Assembly: GCF_007109225.1 (NCBI RefSeq)
Contig: NZ_VJZK01000001.1
Location: 1 to 64,000, forward strand
DNA: 64,000 nucleotides
From: Flavobacterium sp. GT3R68
Lineage (GTDB): Bacteria > Bacteroidota > Bacteroidia > Flavobacteriales > Flavobacteriaceae
Direction of reading: 5' to 3'
The notes beneath the pieces were generated by a model. The model did no database searches. It had not been told where the DNA came from and saw only the letters and a list, made by a program, of their open reading frames with translations. Positions 17,342-27,200 of this stretch are shown here, in pieces (position 1 is the stretch's first letter; each line of letters begins with the position of its first letter). The translations under genes were made by a program, and so were the position numbers.

Positions 17342-17385
17342 AAAGTATTCTTTATTTAATCTAAAACATTCCTGATCTTCGCAAG

Positions 17386-19494
17386 TTAGTAATCAAAATA
17401 CCAGTTGAACACATCCGCTCGTATACCGATTGAAAACCAAGTGGTACTTTCCTTAAATGTCGCTGCGGTTTCTTGTGTTGGATCAAAATTTCTGTAAATC
17501 AGACTTGCGAAAACCTTCATGTTCATCATAGGATTTACCAAATACCCAGCCTGCAGATCGGCAATAAAAATATTAGTTTTGTTCCCCTGACCAACCTTCA
17601 CACCTTTCTCTGCATATCTGTCAATGTCATAATCCCGGTAAATATTACCGCCATAATTAGAATTTGGTCCTGAATCAGCAAAATCCAATCCCCGCTCTCC
17701 ATACGTTATTTTGGCATCAGCATAATATCTACCGTTATGATAACGTGTAGTGACTATAAACTCTTTGAAATTCCCGCCCCACTGATGCCCCATGCTTTGG
17801 TTATTGTGCCCGTAATTTGTCAAAGGATCACTGTGCGCATATACATACGGACGGACATGATTGTACTCCAGCTGAAGCAAAAGATTATCAACATGAAATG
17901 CATTGAAATACTTGACCCCTAACTGATATCCAAATTTGTTTTTCCAGCTTTTCTCCTGTTTTTTGATGTCTCCAAGTGAAAACTCATCCAATAAAAACTG
18001 CCCATATAAATTAAACTGATTACTCCATTTGACCTTTGCGGTAGCACCCAAAAGTGCATTTCCGGTTCTTGCTGAAGAAGCAAACTCCACCGAACGATAA
18101 AAAATAATCGGGTTCACAAAACTCACGTCAAACCCCCGGTCATTGGTATTTGCCCAAACCACCGATTCGAAGAGACCAATATTCAACCTCTTGGCAGCAT
18201 TCCAACTCAGATAATGATTCGCCATGTATTTGGTGGCATATGTACGATCTACCGTTTCGGCCGTTGTAACATCTTTCAGCCACATGTAGGTATTGGTGTA
18301 TTTGATTTTCCAGAAATTGGTATTGATTTTTACATAAGGATAGGGACTCGCGCCGTCGCCTTCCAACAAAGAACGGTAGCCATCTCCTATAAAATTACGC
18401 CCGTATCCCATTTGCAGATTGATAAATTTACTTGGAGTATAGGTCAAATTGGCTTCCGCCGAAGGAAAATCATAAGCATCCGATTTGAAACCCTTAGCAA
18501 TTCCGATACCGGGAATTATCGCCGGATTACCGCCATTAGGCCTGATTGACTCCGCATAACGGTTGTAGTAATCCGCAAAACGACCCTGGCTTTCATAGAT
18601 TGTCGTGGTGAAGTTCAATTGTTCCAATAAACCACCCTGAATCTGAATTCCTCTGGTATTTACAAAGGTGTATTTGGCATCACTCGGATCGCTTTTTCCT
18701 AACTGTACATCAAAAATGGGATTCATCGTAAACCAATAACCGTCTCCTTGAATCTGGACTGTATTTTCATTCCATAATTTTCGGGTCACCCAACCGGACG
18801 TCTTTTTTTGGATTTTTTGATTCGCCTCTTTCAGATTGTAATATTTGGAAACTTCCGAATACGTAAATGGCTTAGAACCTGTATGATTGTTAGTGCCAAC
18901 CTGATTCATCGCACCATCAAACTGGGAATAATAACTATGTGAAAAAGGAATATTCAAATGACTTTCAAACTGCGGGTTGTCAAATTTCTTGTACACGATA
19001 TTGTCATATTCAGACAACTCCCTGCTTCTGTCTTTGGTCAGCGATGCTGCTTTGTTTTCTGCTTCTGCCTCCGCTTTTATCTCAGCGGCACTTTTTAGCG
19101 GAATAGAGATTCTAAGAGTATATTTTGAATACGTGGGCATTCCGTTATATGTTGGCGGTTTTATTTTTGGAAACATCCCCAAAACCTTCTTGCTTTCCTC
19201 GATCAATGCAGCGCCAACAGCATCAACGTAAAGCACCTTGAAATTTCCTTTATCATCAACTTCAAAAAGAACAGTCACATTTCCTTTGTAATTGCTTTGT
19301 TTTAAGTTTTCAGGCACCTTGAAATTATTGAAAACGAAATCCTGAACTTCGTCATAAAAACAGGCCTCGAGACTTTCGGACTGCATGTTTTCACACTTTG
19401 GAAAAACCGGGAATTGTTCCAGACTCTTATCAGTAACCTGCGCTTCAGAAAAGGCGGAGCAAAGTAAGAGTAATAAAGTACTGAATTTTTTCAT
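17386..19494 (-). CDS. RemB-like gliding-motility-associated outer membrane protein
   Basis: The product is 702 aa with a signal peptide (residues 1-18, ending SEAQ). Residues about 60-135 resemble a TonB C-terminal domain (YKGNVTVLFEVDDKGNFKVLYVD..KYTLRISIPL). The rest is rich in alternating aromatic beta strands and ends NWYFDY, typical of an outer-membrane beta barrel. Position supports RemB: as I recall, in F. johnsoniae remB lies four genes from sprA with gcvH, vanZ and deoC between, the same order as here. It follows deoC by 18 nt. Not confirmed by alignment. Confidence 0.75.
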   Translation of the reverse strand: MKKFSTLLLLLCSAFSEAQVTDKSLEQFPVFPKCENMQSESLEACFYDEVQDFVFNNFKVPENLKQSNYKGNVTVLFEVDDKGNFKVLYVDAVGAALIEESKKVLGMFPKIKPPTYNGMPTYSKYTLRISIPLKSAAEIKAEAEAENKAASLTKDRSRELSEYDNIVYKKFDNPQFESHLNIPFSHSYYSQFDGAMNQVGTNNHTGSKPFTYSEVSKYYNLKEANQKIQKKTSGWVTRKLWNENTVQIQGDGYWFTMNPIFDVQLGKSDPSDAKYTFVNTRGIQIQGGLLEQLNFTTTIYESQGRFADYYNRYAESIRPNGGNPAIIPGIGIAKGFKSDAYDFPSAEANLTYTPSKFINLQMGYGRNFIGDGYRSLLEGDGASPYPYVKINTNFWKIKYTNTYMWLKDVTTAETVDRTYATKYMANHYLSWNAAKRLNIGLFESVVWANTNDRGFDVSFVNPIIFYRSVEFASSARTGNALLGATAKVKWSNQFNLYGQFLLDEFSLGDIKKQEKSWKNKFGYQLGVKYFNAFHVDNLLLQLEYNHVRPYVYAHSDPLTNYGHNNQSMGHQWGGNFKEFIVTTRYHNGRYYADAKITYGERGLDFADSGPNSNYGGNIYRDYDIDRYAEKGVKVGQGNKTNIFIADLQAGYLVNPMMNMKVFASLIYRNFDPTQETAATFKESTTWFSIGIRADVFNWYFDY

Positions 19495-19512
19495 TATGAT
19501 TTGATCTGTATA

Positions 19513-20256
19513 TTAATAATCACTATTGGATACGGCTCCGTCAGCAATGGCTTTTGCTCCGGAAGTTCCGATTCTCTTTACCCCCAACTGAATCATTTCA
19601 ACTGCTTCTTCATATGTCCGTACTCCTCCAGCAGCTTTTATAGGAAGAGGCGAGGCATTTTCAAGCATCATGATTATCGCCGGTACTGTGGCTCCGTTTG
19701 GCAGGTTGTTTTCGGTTTTATAAAATCCAGTTGACGATTTTACAAAAACAGTCGCATAGTTTTCTTCCTTAAAATTCGTCATCACCACGTTTTTTATCAG
19801 GGCCGATAGCTGAATTATCTGCTGATTGTTTAAGGCAGCCACCTCAATAATCCATTTGACCACTTTATGATGTTTTAACCCCAGTAAGGTACATTTCAAG
19901 ATTTCCTCTTTGACCAAATCCACTTGCCCATTTCTAAAAGCTTCATAATTACATACAAAATCAAGGTCATCAGCGCCGTCTTGTATTGCTTTGAAAGCTT
20001 CGTCTAATTTTATTTCGACGGTGGATCTGCCTTCCGGAAAATCAATTACTGTTCCGATATCCACTTGGGATTTGGCATCTGTAATCATTTTTTTTGCCAT
20101 CGCTACCATTTCTGGCCGGACCATAACGAGCTTAAATTGTTCGTCAATAGCTTCCCGAACGAATCCCTGAACAATTTTTATATTTTCTTTCTCAGTAATC
20201 CCCGCCTGTATGGCCCTCTTCAAATAGGTTGAGTCCAAATATTGTCTGATATTCAT
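19513..20256 (-). CDS. deoC: Deoxyribose-phosphate aldolase
   Basis: The product is 247 aa. It cleaves 2-deoxyribose 5-phosphate to acetaldehyde and glyceraldehyde 3-phosphate in deoxynucleoside catabolism (cytoplasm). Family motifs: DSTYLK near the N-terminus, LDFVCNYEAF, VKWIIEVAALN, and TVFVKSSTGFYK with the Schiff-base Lys, then IKAAGGVRTYEEA. I chose the ATG at 20256 (MNIRQYLDSTYLK), the usual start; upstream in-frame ATGs (20322, 20310, 20289) would add about 10-22 unconserved residues. Confidence 0.95.
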   Translation of the reverse strand: MNIRQYLDSTYLKRAIQAGITEKENIKIVQGFVREAIDEQFKLVMVRPEMVAMAKKMITDAKSQVDIGTVIDFPEGRSTVEIKLDEAFKAIQDGADDLDFVCNYEAFRNGQVDLVKEEILKCTLLGLKHHKVVKWIIEVAALNNQQIIQLSALIKNVVMTNFKEENYATVFVKSSTGFYKTENNLPNGATVPAIIMMLENASPLPIKAAGGVRTYEEAVEMIQLGVKRIGTSGAKAIADGAVSNSDY

Positions 20257-20337
20257 ACGATGATAAGTTTCTTTTGCTCCAGCAGTCATCTTAATTTGAT
20301 TCCAAATCATCAAATGGCTCATTTCAAGGCATAAAAA

Positions 20338-20361
20338 TAAAAAAATCCCACCGAAGCGGGA
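20338..20361 (-). terminator. UUCG-loop terminator after the vanZ gene
   Basis: On the minus strand the hairpin TCCCGC-TTCG-GTGGGA is followed by T7. The TTCG tetraloop is a strong stabiliser. It lies between vanZ and deoC and ends the gcvH-vanZ transcript. Confidence 0.85.
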
Positions 20362-20378
20362 CTGTTTTATGAATTTAA

Positions 20379-20768
20379 TTACAAAGATTTTTCTTTTCTG
20401 ATATATTTCTGAAATACCAATATCGATGCAGCAGCTGTCAGCGCTCCCACAGTGTTGGCTAGCACATCAAATAAATCAGCTTTTCTGGTTAATGTGAACA
20501 GTCCCTGCATGATTTCTACAGAAATTCCATAGAGAAATGACAATAAAAACACTAAAAAGATTGTTTTTGAATTACCCAATTCGTTTTTTCGGGATTCGAA
20601 GTATAGAAACCACAACCACGTAAAAACAAAATGAAAGGTAAAATGAACATATTTGTCGGCACTTTGCAAGCTCACCTTCGGCATATCGCTAAAATTTACC
20701 AAACACAAGACGGCGATAACAAAAGTCCAGATTAATGCTAACCAGAAATACGATTTATTATGCACCAA
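20379..20768 (-). CDS. VanZ-like membrane protein
   Basis: The product is 129 aa with four predicted helices ([72 protein letters not shown]). The VanZ-family motifs are present: DKYVHF near the first loop, GISVEIMQ, and the DxxDxLANTxGA pattern. No biochemical role is established outside teicoplanin resistance. It overlaps the end of gcvH by 11 nt, so it is translationally coupled. Confidence 0.88.
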   Translation of the reverse strand: MVHNKSYFWLALIWTFVIAVLCLVNFSDMPKVSLQSADKYVHFTFHFVFTWLWFLYFESRKNELGNSKTIFLVFLLSFLYGISVEIMQGLFTLTRKADLFDVLANTVGALTAAASILVFQKYIRKEKSL

Positions 20769-21138
20769 TCAATTCTTTGTATGCTTCGCTGGAAAGCAAT
20801 TCATTGAATTCGTCTGTATTAGAAACTTTCACTTTCACCATCCAGCCTTTACCGTAAGGATCCAAATTTACTGTTTCGGGATCACTTTCCAAACTGTCAT
20901 TGAATTCAACAATTTCTCCAGATAAAGGAAGAAACAAATCCGAAACTGTTTTTACTGCCTCCACCGTTCCGAAAACTTCATCTTTCTCTAAAGTCTGATC
21001 CAATGTTTCCACCTCAACATAAACGATATCACCTAATTCTTTCTGTGCAAAATCGGTAATTCCTATAGTTGCGATATCTCCTTCTATACTAACCCATTCG
21101 TGATCTTTTGTGTATTTTAAATTTGCTGGAATGTTCAT
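20758..21138 (-). CDS. gcvH: Glycine cleavage system H protein
   Basis: The product is 126 aa. It carries the lipoyl arm that shuttles aminomethyl between the P, T and L proteins of glycine cleavage. The lipoylated Lys is K63 in [13 protein letters not shown]. The length and the terminal region ([18 protein letters not shown]) match the family. The other gcv genes are not in this window. It is followed by an overlapping vanZ-like gene and preceded by a TACATTTG box. Confidence 0.96.
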   Translation of the reverse strand: MNIPANLKYTKDHEWVSIEGDIATIGITDFAQKELGDIVYVEVETLDQTLEKDEVFGTVEAVKTVSDLFLPLSGEIVEFNDSLESDPETVNLDPYGKGWMVKVKVSNTDEFNELLSSEAYKELIGA

Positions 21139-21184
21139 GGTGTTGCTATTTGTTTGTTTTTAATTTAATGCTGTTTTGAAGAAG

Positions 21185-21192
21185 CAAATGTA
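21185..21192 (-). promoter_or_regulatory. Possible -7 box for gcvH
   Basis: TACATTTG on the minus strand, 46 nt before the gcvH start and after the sprA stop. No TTG is at the expected upstream distance. Confidence 0.45.
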
Positions 21193-21226
21193 AAGTTTAC
21201 TATTATATTTTAAAATGTTTTTTCTT

Positions 21227-24200
21227 TTAATTTCCGAAATTATATCGCATCGTAAATCCTGCACGGATGTTAGTCATTGGGAAAGAAGTGGATATCACCG
21301 CTTTTGAAAATGAATGGTCATAATAGAAAATCGCGGTCAGGTTTTTGCTGAACGCATAGTCTGCCGTTACTTTCCCCGACCAAATATTTTGACCACCGGC
21401 CAGTTGATTGTTATCATAATCCAAATATCTTACGATGGTCTGATTGTTACGATATGAAAAATCGACTTTGATATTGATATCACTCTTAATAATACCCGTT
21501 GGATTGTCGGCTAATCTTGAAGAAAAAATCACGTCTTTGAAACGGTACCCTACTCCAACCACGTATTCGAGTCCTTTCACTTCTGTAAGCAGATTGTTAT
21601 CAAAACTCATGGATAGCGCGCGGTCTTTTTTCATTTCTGCCAAAAACTTGAACGCATTTTTCAATTCAAAATCAACCCTCATTAAAGGATTAAACTGCTC
21701 CACTAAATTAATATTCGAGATAATCGTTTTGTTTTGAAAATTCCCACCGGCATCAAAACCATTCGGACTGTAATCAAGATTAGACCGGTACGAATTCATT
21801 GTATAAGATGATCGGTAGCCGTGCTGTAGAGAGAAACGTTTGAATGCATCCTTGAATAATTTATAGCGCATCAATCCACTGTATTTCATGGTCCAGTTAG
21901 GAATTGGGATATCCCTAAAGGCACTTAATGAAATACCAGATGCTTTTTCGCCGTAAGGTGTGCTGATTAGTCCAGTGTATGCAGCTAAAAATGAAGGAAT
22001 TAAAACTGCCTGACTGTTTTTTCCGAACCCAAGCGGATACCCTTCGGCATCCCTTGTATAGGGTAGGCCCGCATAATGCTGATCTGCTAAACGATTCGCG
22101 ATTATTATCCTGTTCTCCCTGAAATCATCAAATGCTGAAGAGGTATTCTCATCACTGGTCTTGAATGCCGACTTCAGCATCACTGTTGAAATAGAGAAAT
22201 TTCCATAGTGATACGGGGATCTCTGGTTATAAGGTTTTCCATCCACATCGTTTACTGTCACATCATATTGTTCCGAGAAATTGTCTGCAAACATTCTATC
22301 ACCCGTTAAATCTATTTTGAAATCCGGGAACAAGTCCACGTTGGCCGTAAGATTCAATGTCTTATTCGTTACCTGAGTAAAGTTCTGATTGAAATTCGGA
22401 TATAATGTCAGCCAGCCATTTCGTGCCGCTTCTTGCCTTACATCCTCCTGCGAACCGAAAACGAATCCTAATGTAGGTTTCGACGTACCAAAGAATCCAA
22501 CTCCGGGAAGATAACCCGGCAACGCTGTTCCCCTGTTTTCAGCATAATTGACCTGAATATTTTTCACACTGGTTAAAACACCTCGTAAACCGGCAAGAAA
22601 TATATTCTCTTCGGAAATAGTTGGCTGTTGTACATTAACCACTTTCTGCCCAGGCTTTGGCGCAACTGCAGGAATACCTTTTACCGGTTTTTTAGGTTTT
22701 TTCGTCAGCCCTATATATTTGTAAAAAGTCTCCATATTGAAAGCCGTATTCAATTTATGGGAAGCGGAATTCTGAATGGTATTCCCTAAATCATAACCTT
22801 CTATACTAGCCAAAGCAATCGAAGAACGTTGCCAATTGTAATTTCCTGTATAGGAATAGCTTGATTTTATAAAAGCAAATACCGGAATTTTATTGATTGG
22901 CAAATCGTAATTCACAATTAACTGCTGCATAAAGTGGTTGGGATCTCCCACACTCCAGTAATCATCCCATATTGTAACCGAATCATCCGGTACATTTTCA
23001 TCGTTCAGGTAATTACGCACAATGTTGTTAGAGGAAGCATTATAACTCAGTTTTAGCGCTTTAGTCAAATTATAATTGAACCCATATTGATAATTAAACA
23101 GGAAGTTACGACGATATAGAGGATCAACTATGCCAATTACTTCCACTTGTCGGAATTGTTGTTTGTTGTACTGACGGCTAATATTGGAACTGAAAGAAAT
23201 GTTTGACGGCAAATAATTGAAATTGAAATCACTCAACAGCTTCCAATAATCACTTTTCTTTAAAATTTTGGATTTCTTGAAAGGTTCAACTGTTTTTGGC
23301 TGGAAACTGTATGTGTAATCCACGGAAGTATTAACCAGTTGGTCCACATAATCCTCCACCTCATAATCATGGCGGTCCACCTGATTGTATGAATGCGATA
23401 AGGTTAAATTCTCAAAATCATAAACATGTGATTTTTTATCCGGAGCACGTTCCTTTTTAACACCGATAAAGTTGATACTCTTACGTTTGGTATAATCTAT
23501 CGCTCTGTTTCTGAAATTTTCCTTTTCGGTTTCATTTGCAGTAACATTCAACAGTTGTTTCAATTTTATATCCTGATTGAATGGATCATATTCAGGAGTA
23601 ATGATTTCTTCCCCAATGGCATAGTTAAACGGCAAATTAATTCCCCATTTTTTAGGCATCAGTTTACCTAAACTCAGATTGGTCACTACGTTATATTGCT
23701 GGATATCTTCCCTGCTTCTTTCGTTCGGGCCTTGCTCCAATGATCCAAAACCAATAGTGCTCTTTTTTCCTGAAGTCGAAACCGTGGCGAAATCTGCAAG
23801 ATTGGAATCCACACTCAATACTGCAGCCATCCCTCCCTCATTGTCCATTCCGGAAAGGCGAAGTTCATTGAACCACACTTCCCCATAAATTCTATCGGTC
23901 ACATCGGAGTTTTTATTTTTTACACCGACCATTAACGTACGGACCAATCCAAAATTGGGATTCCCTTTAATTCCTAATGTCAGTTTTCCTCTGCCGGTAT
24001 TAGTGGCCAATCCCGGATCCAGCATAAAGTCATCAATAAAACGAATACCATTCGCATCTGGTGCTGGCAATGGATCTCCACTTCCAGGCATCGCCCTGAT
24101 TTTCATTGTGGTTAATAGCGCCAGGGGCAAATCAATTTCATTCAGTTCCGGCCAAACCAATTCCGGACTTATATTACATGGAGCGCCAGGCATATTAGGC

Positions 24201-27200
24201 TGAGTAACTTTTAAAGGGATTTCTATCTGGTAAAAATTTTGGGTAAAATCATTTCCAAAACGAATAAACCCAACCAGTTCGTCATCAGCAAGGTTATGTT
24301 CAGCAGCAGAAGACAATGGTTCCGCATGTAAAAACATTTTTAAATTTTTGAACTGGCGCATATCCACACTTACATTTTTGAAAACGGCTCTTGAGTCACC
24401 ACCTTCCAAACCAGCACCAGACACTCTCAATGCCAACGATTGCTCATTTTGACTGATTACCGTATTGTTGTTGTAAATTTCCTCACGGACCACTCCGGGA
24501 GGTGTTACATAATTTACCGGACATTTAGTCCCGTTTTCCTGAATGTTGACTGCTAACACATCCACATTTGTTCCATCGTTAGCTGGTGCAGGGTCAGTAT
24601 TGTCTAATGTGTTAGTATATCTTCTCCATTCGCCCCGAACTAAATCCAAAGCGCCAAAACGGACCGTAATCTGGTCACTAAATCCCGTCATGAACATTCG
24701 CATAAAACTAATACTTCTGAAATCTGAAATTCCGCCTATTTCATTTCTCGCCGCATCATCTACTTGTACCGGAATCTTAAATTGAATCCATCGTGCTGTC
24801 GTCGGAATTGCTCCTGTAGGCAAATTAATTGCAGGCGTCTCCTCTATAACATCGGTGACATATCTGTCTATACCAACTTTCATGTCTTTACGCAAATGAA
24901 TACTGTATTCATAATAGGCATTAATCGTATTCATGGTGTTGTCCCTATTGATATCTTCCACATCCGGGATTGTTGTAGAACCCCTATCGGTATCGGTAAC
25001 ATCTATCGGTGAATTTCTTTCAGTACCATTGTATTTTTTATAGCGATCCAAAACTGTTCCTGAAGCACTTAAGAAATACTGATAGTCATCAGCGGAAGGG
25101 TCTTCCTGAACTGCGAAAGCAGGGAATTTAGCCGCTTCATCATTGTTGTTCAATCCATCCAAACCGATGTCCTGATTGGACCTGTTTCCGGCATTGCTGT
25201 CAAAGGCATAAATCAAGGATTGGGATGCAGGAACATTCCCCCAGATAGGTTGTGGCTGTACCAAAATCTGGTCGGGACCTAAACCGTTCTCATATTGTTT
25301 TCTACCGTCTTTCAATACATCTTCAGAAATGGAACCTAAATTGAAATAGATATCTCCTTCATTTGTTGCGCCAGCCGCACTGCTTGGATTTCCGGAATCA
25401 ACATAAGGATCTAAAATCCAAAACTGGATATATTCGACGTTCGCTTGTTCAAAATTAGTAGAATTAATGGAGCGCATAATTCCCCCGAAGTTTTCGGTAG
25501 GATTAGGCAGTTCATTCGCCGGAGTAGCTGATGGATTAAAATTATACGGTCCTCTTTCTTTTGGATAGTACGTCAGATCTAACGTATTAATCACTTGCGA
25601 TTGTCCTGTTGCAATATCAGTTACCGGATATAATTCCTCACTAAAAATTCTCCTCGTGGCATTTGTTGATATATCCTGAACAGATATACCGGCTGGACGT
25701 GAAGCATAAAAAGTAGGGTCGATGGTGTACCACGAAAGTTTTGCTCTTTTAAAACCGTAATCCAATTCATAAGGATCATTAGGATGTTCATTAAAATCGT
25801 ACGTCCCAAAAGGCGATGGGATTTCCGGAGTTACCGGAGTAGACGATAAACTCCACGACGAAGGCCCGCGCATATCGATTGTCGTTTGGGAACCTTCAAA
25901 ATCATCCACATAAATAGTGGATTCTCCTTCAAATTGATCTCCTTTTGGAGTGTCGGGTTTCAAAAACGCTACTTCTCCTCTTATGGAAAGATTGGAAGGA
26001 ACATCGGTATCCAAATTGGGGAGTTTGTTTACTAATCTTGTAAGGAAAGGAACTTCTGTGGAATAATTCCCGTTCACTCCAAAAATTGTATTATTAACCG
26101 ATTCCTGTCCATAATTGGATTTTTGCGTAAACGGTTTTTCAGTCATTTTTAAAAAGGTCGCCCCAATCAAAAATTTATCTGAAAACTTATGTTCTACATT
26201 AACCCCCATAAATCTTCTGGTTTGCTGACCAAAAACAGAATTATTTTCTACCGAAACTTCTATTGGGGTATTGGAGGCCTGAAGAGCGGGATCCAGAATC
26301 TGAACCCTTCCCAATTGATAATTGACGCTATAGTCAATCCCTTCAACTAGGACCCTTCCTCCGGCGGTTACTACCACGGAACCTCTCGGCACATTAAATG
26401 CACCGATGGGAATGCCATCGCCTCCGGAAGATTTGAATTTTCCTTTTAATTGGAATTTATTTTTGTCGCTGTCCTGTAATGCCCCTGATTGTGTCAGACG
26501 ATACATATTTCCAAAAACATATTTTGTTTGATTGGCATTATATACACCTCCATTAGAAGAATCCCCTTCATTATAATCTTCACCTGGATTGCTTCTTAAT
26601 TTCTCGAACAAAAGTTTCCCAAAAGGTTCTATTGTTGTAAATATCAATCGGCCATTTTGCGTGTCGACAGTAATTCCCGGTACAAAATCAAAAAAACCAT
26701 CACCTCCAATTTGTGGATCATTATTGTAATTCAGTCTGTCCACATTAAACACATTCAATAATGGTGTGTCGGTTACCTGGGTATCAATTGATGAATCCGG
26801 GAAAGAGGTTCCTGCTGGTACAGACGTAATAAAATTGATCGGTGAGGGGTCGGTGTAGAGGATATTAAATCTAAAATCTTCCTGCTGTAGTTGAAAAGCC
26901 CCTGGTATCTGATAGATATTTTTCATCATCAAATTCCACACGGGATTTGTCACAATAGTCAAACTACTTTTAAGCATTTTTACAATCAGTGCCTGCGAAG
27001 AAACTGTTGTTGGCTCCTCGCCTATATTCGTAGGTCCTGTTTCTGTGGCATCTACGCCATCTGTTCCAAATTCTCCTACCTGATAAACCTTATCTCCGAT
27101 GGTATATTGGAAAGCTACCCCCAAAACCTCGTCATTAGCTAATCGTTGTTGCAGGGAAATGTATCCCAATTGAGGATGGAACGTAAATTCGTTCGGATTC

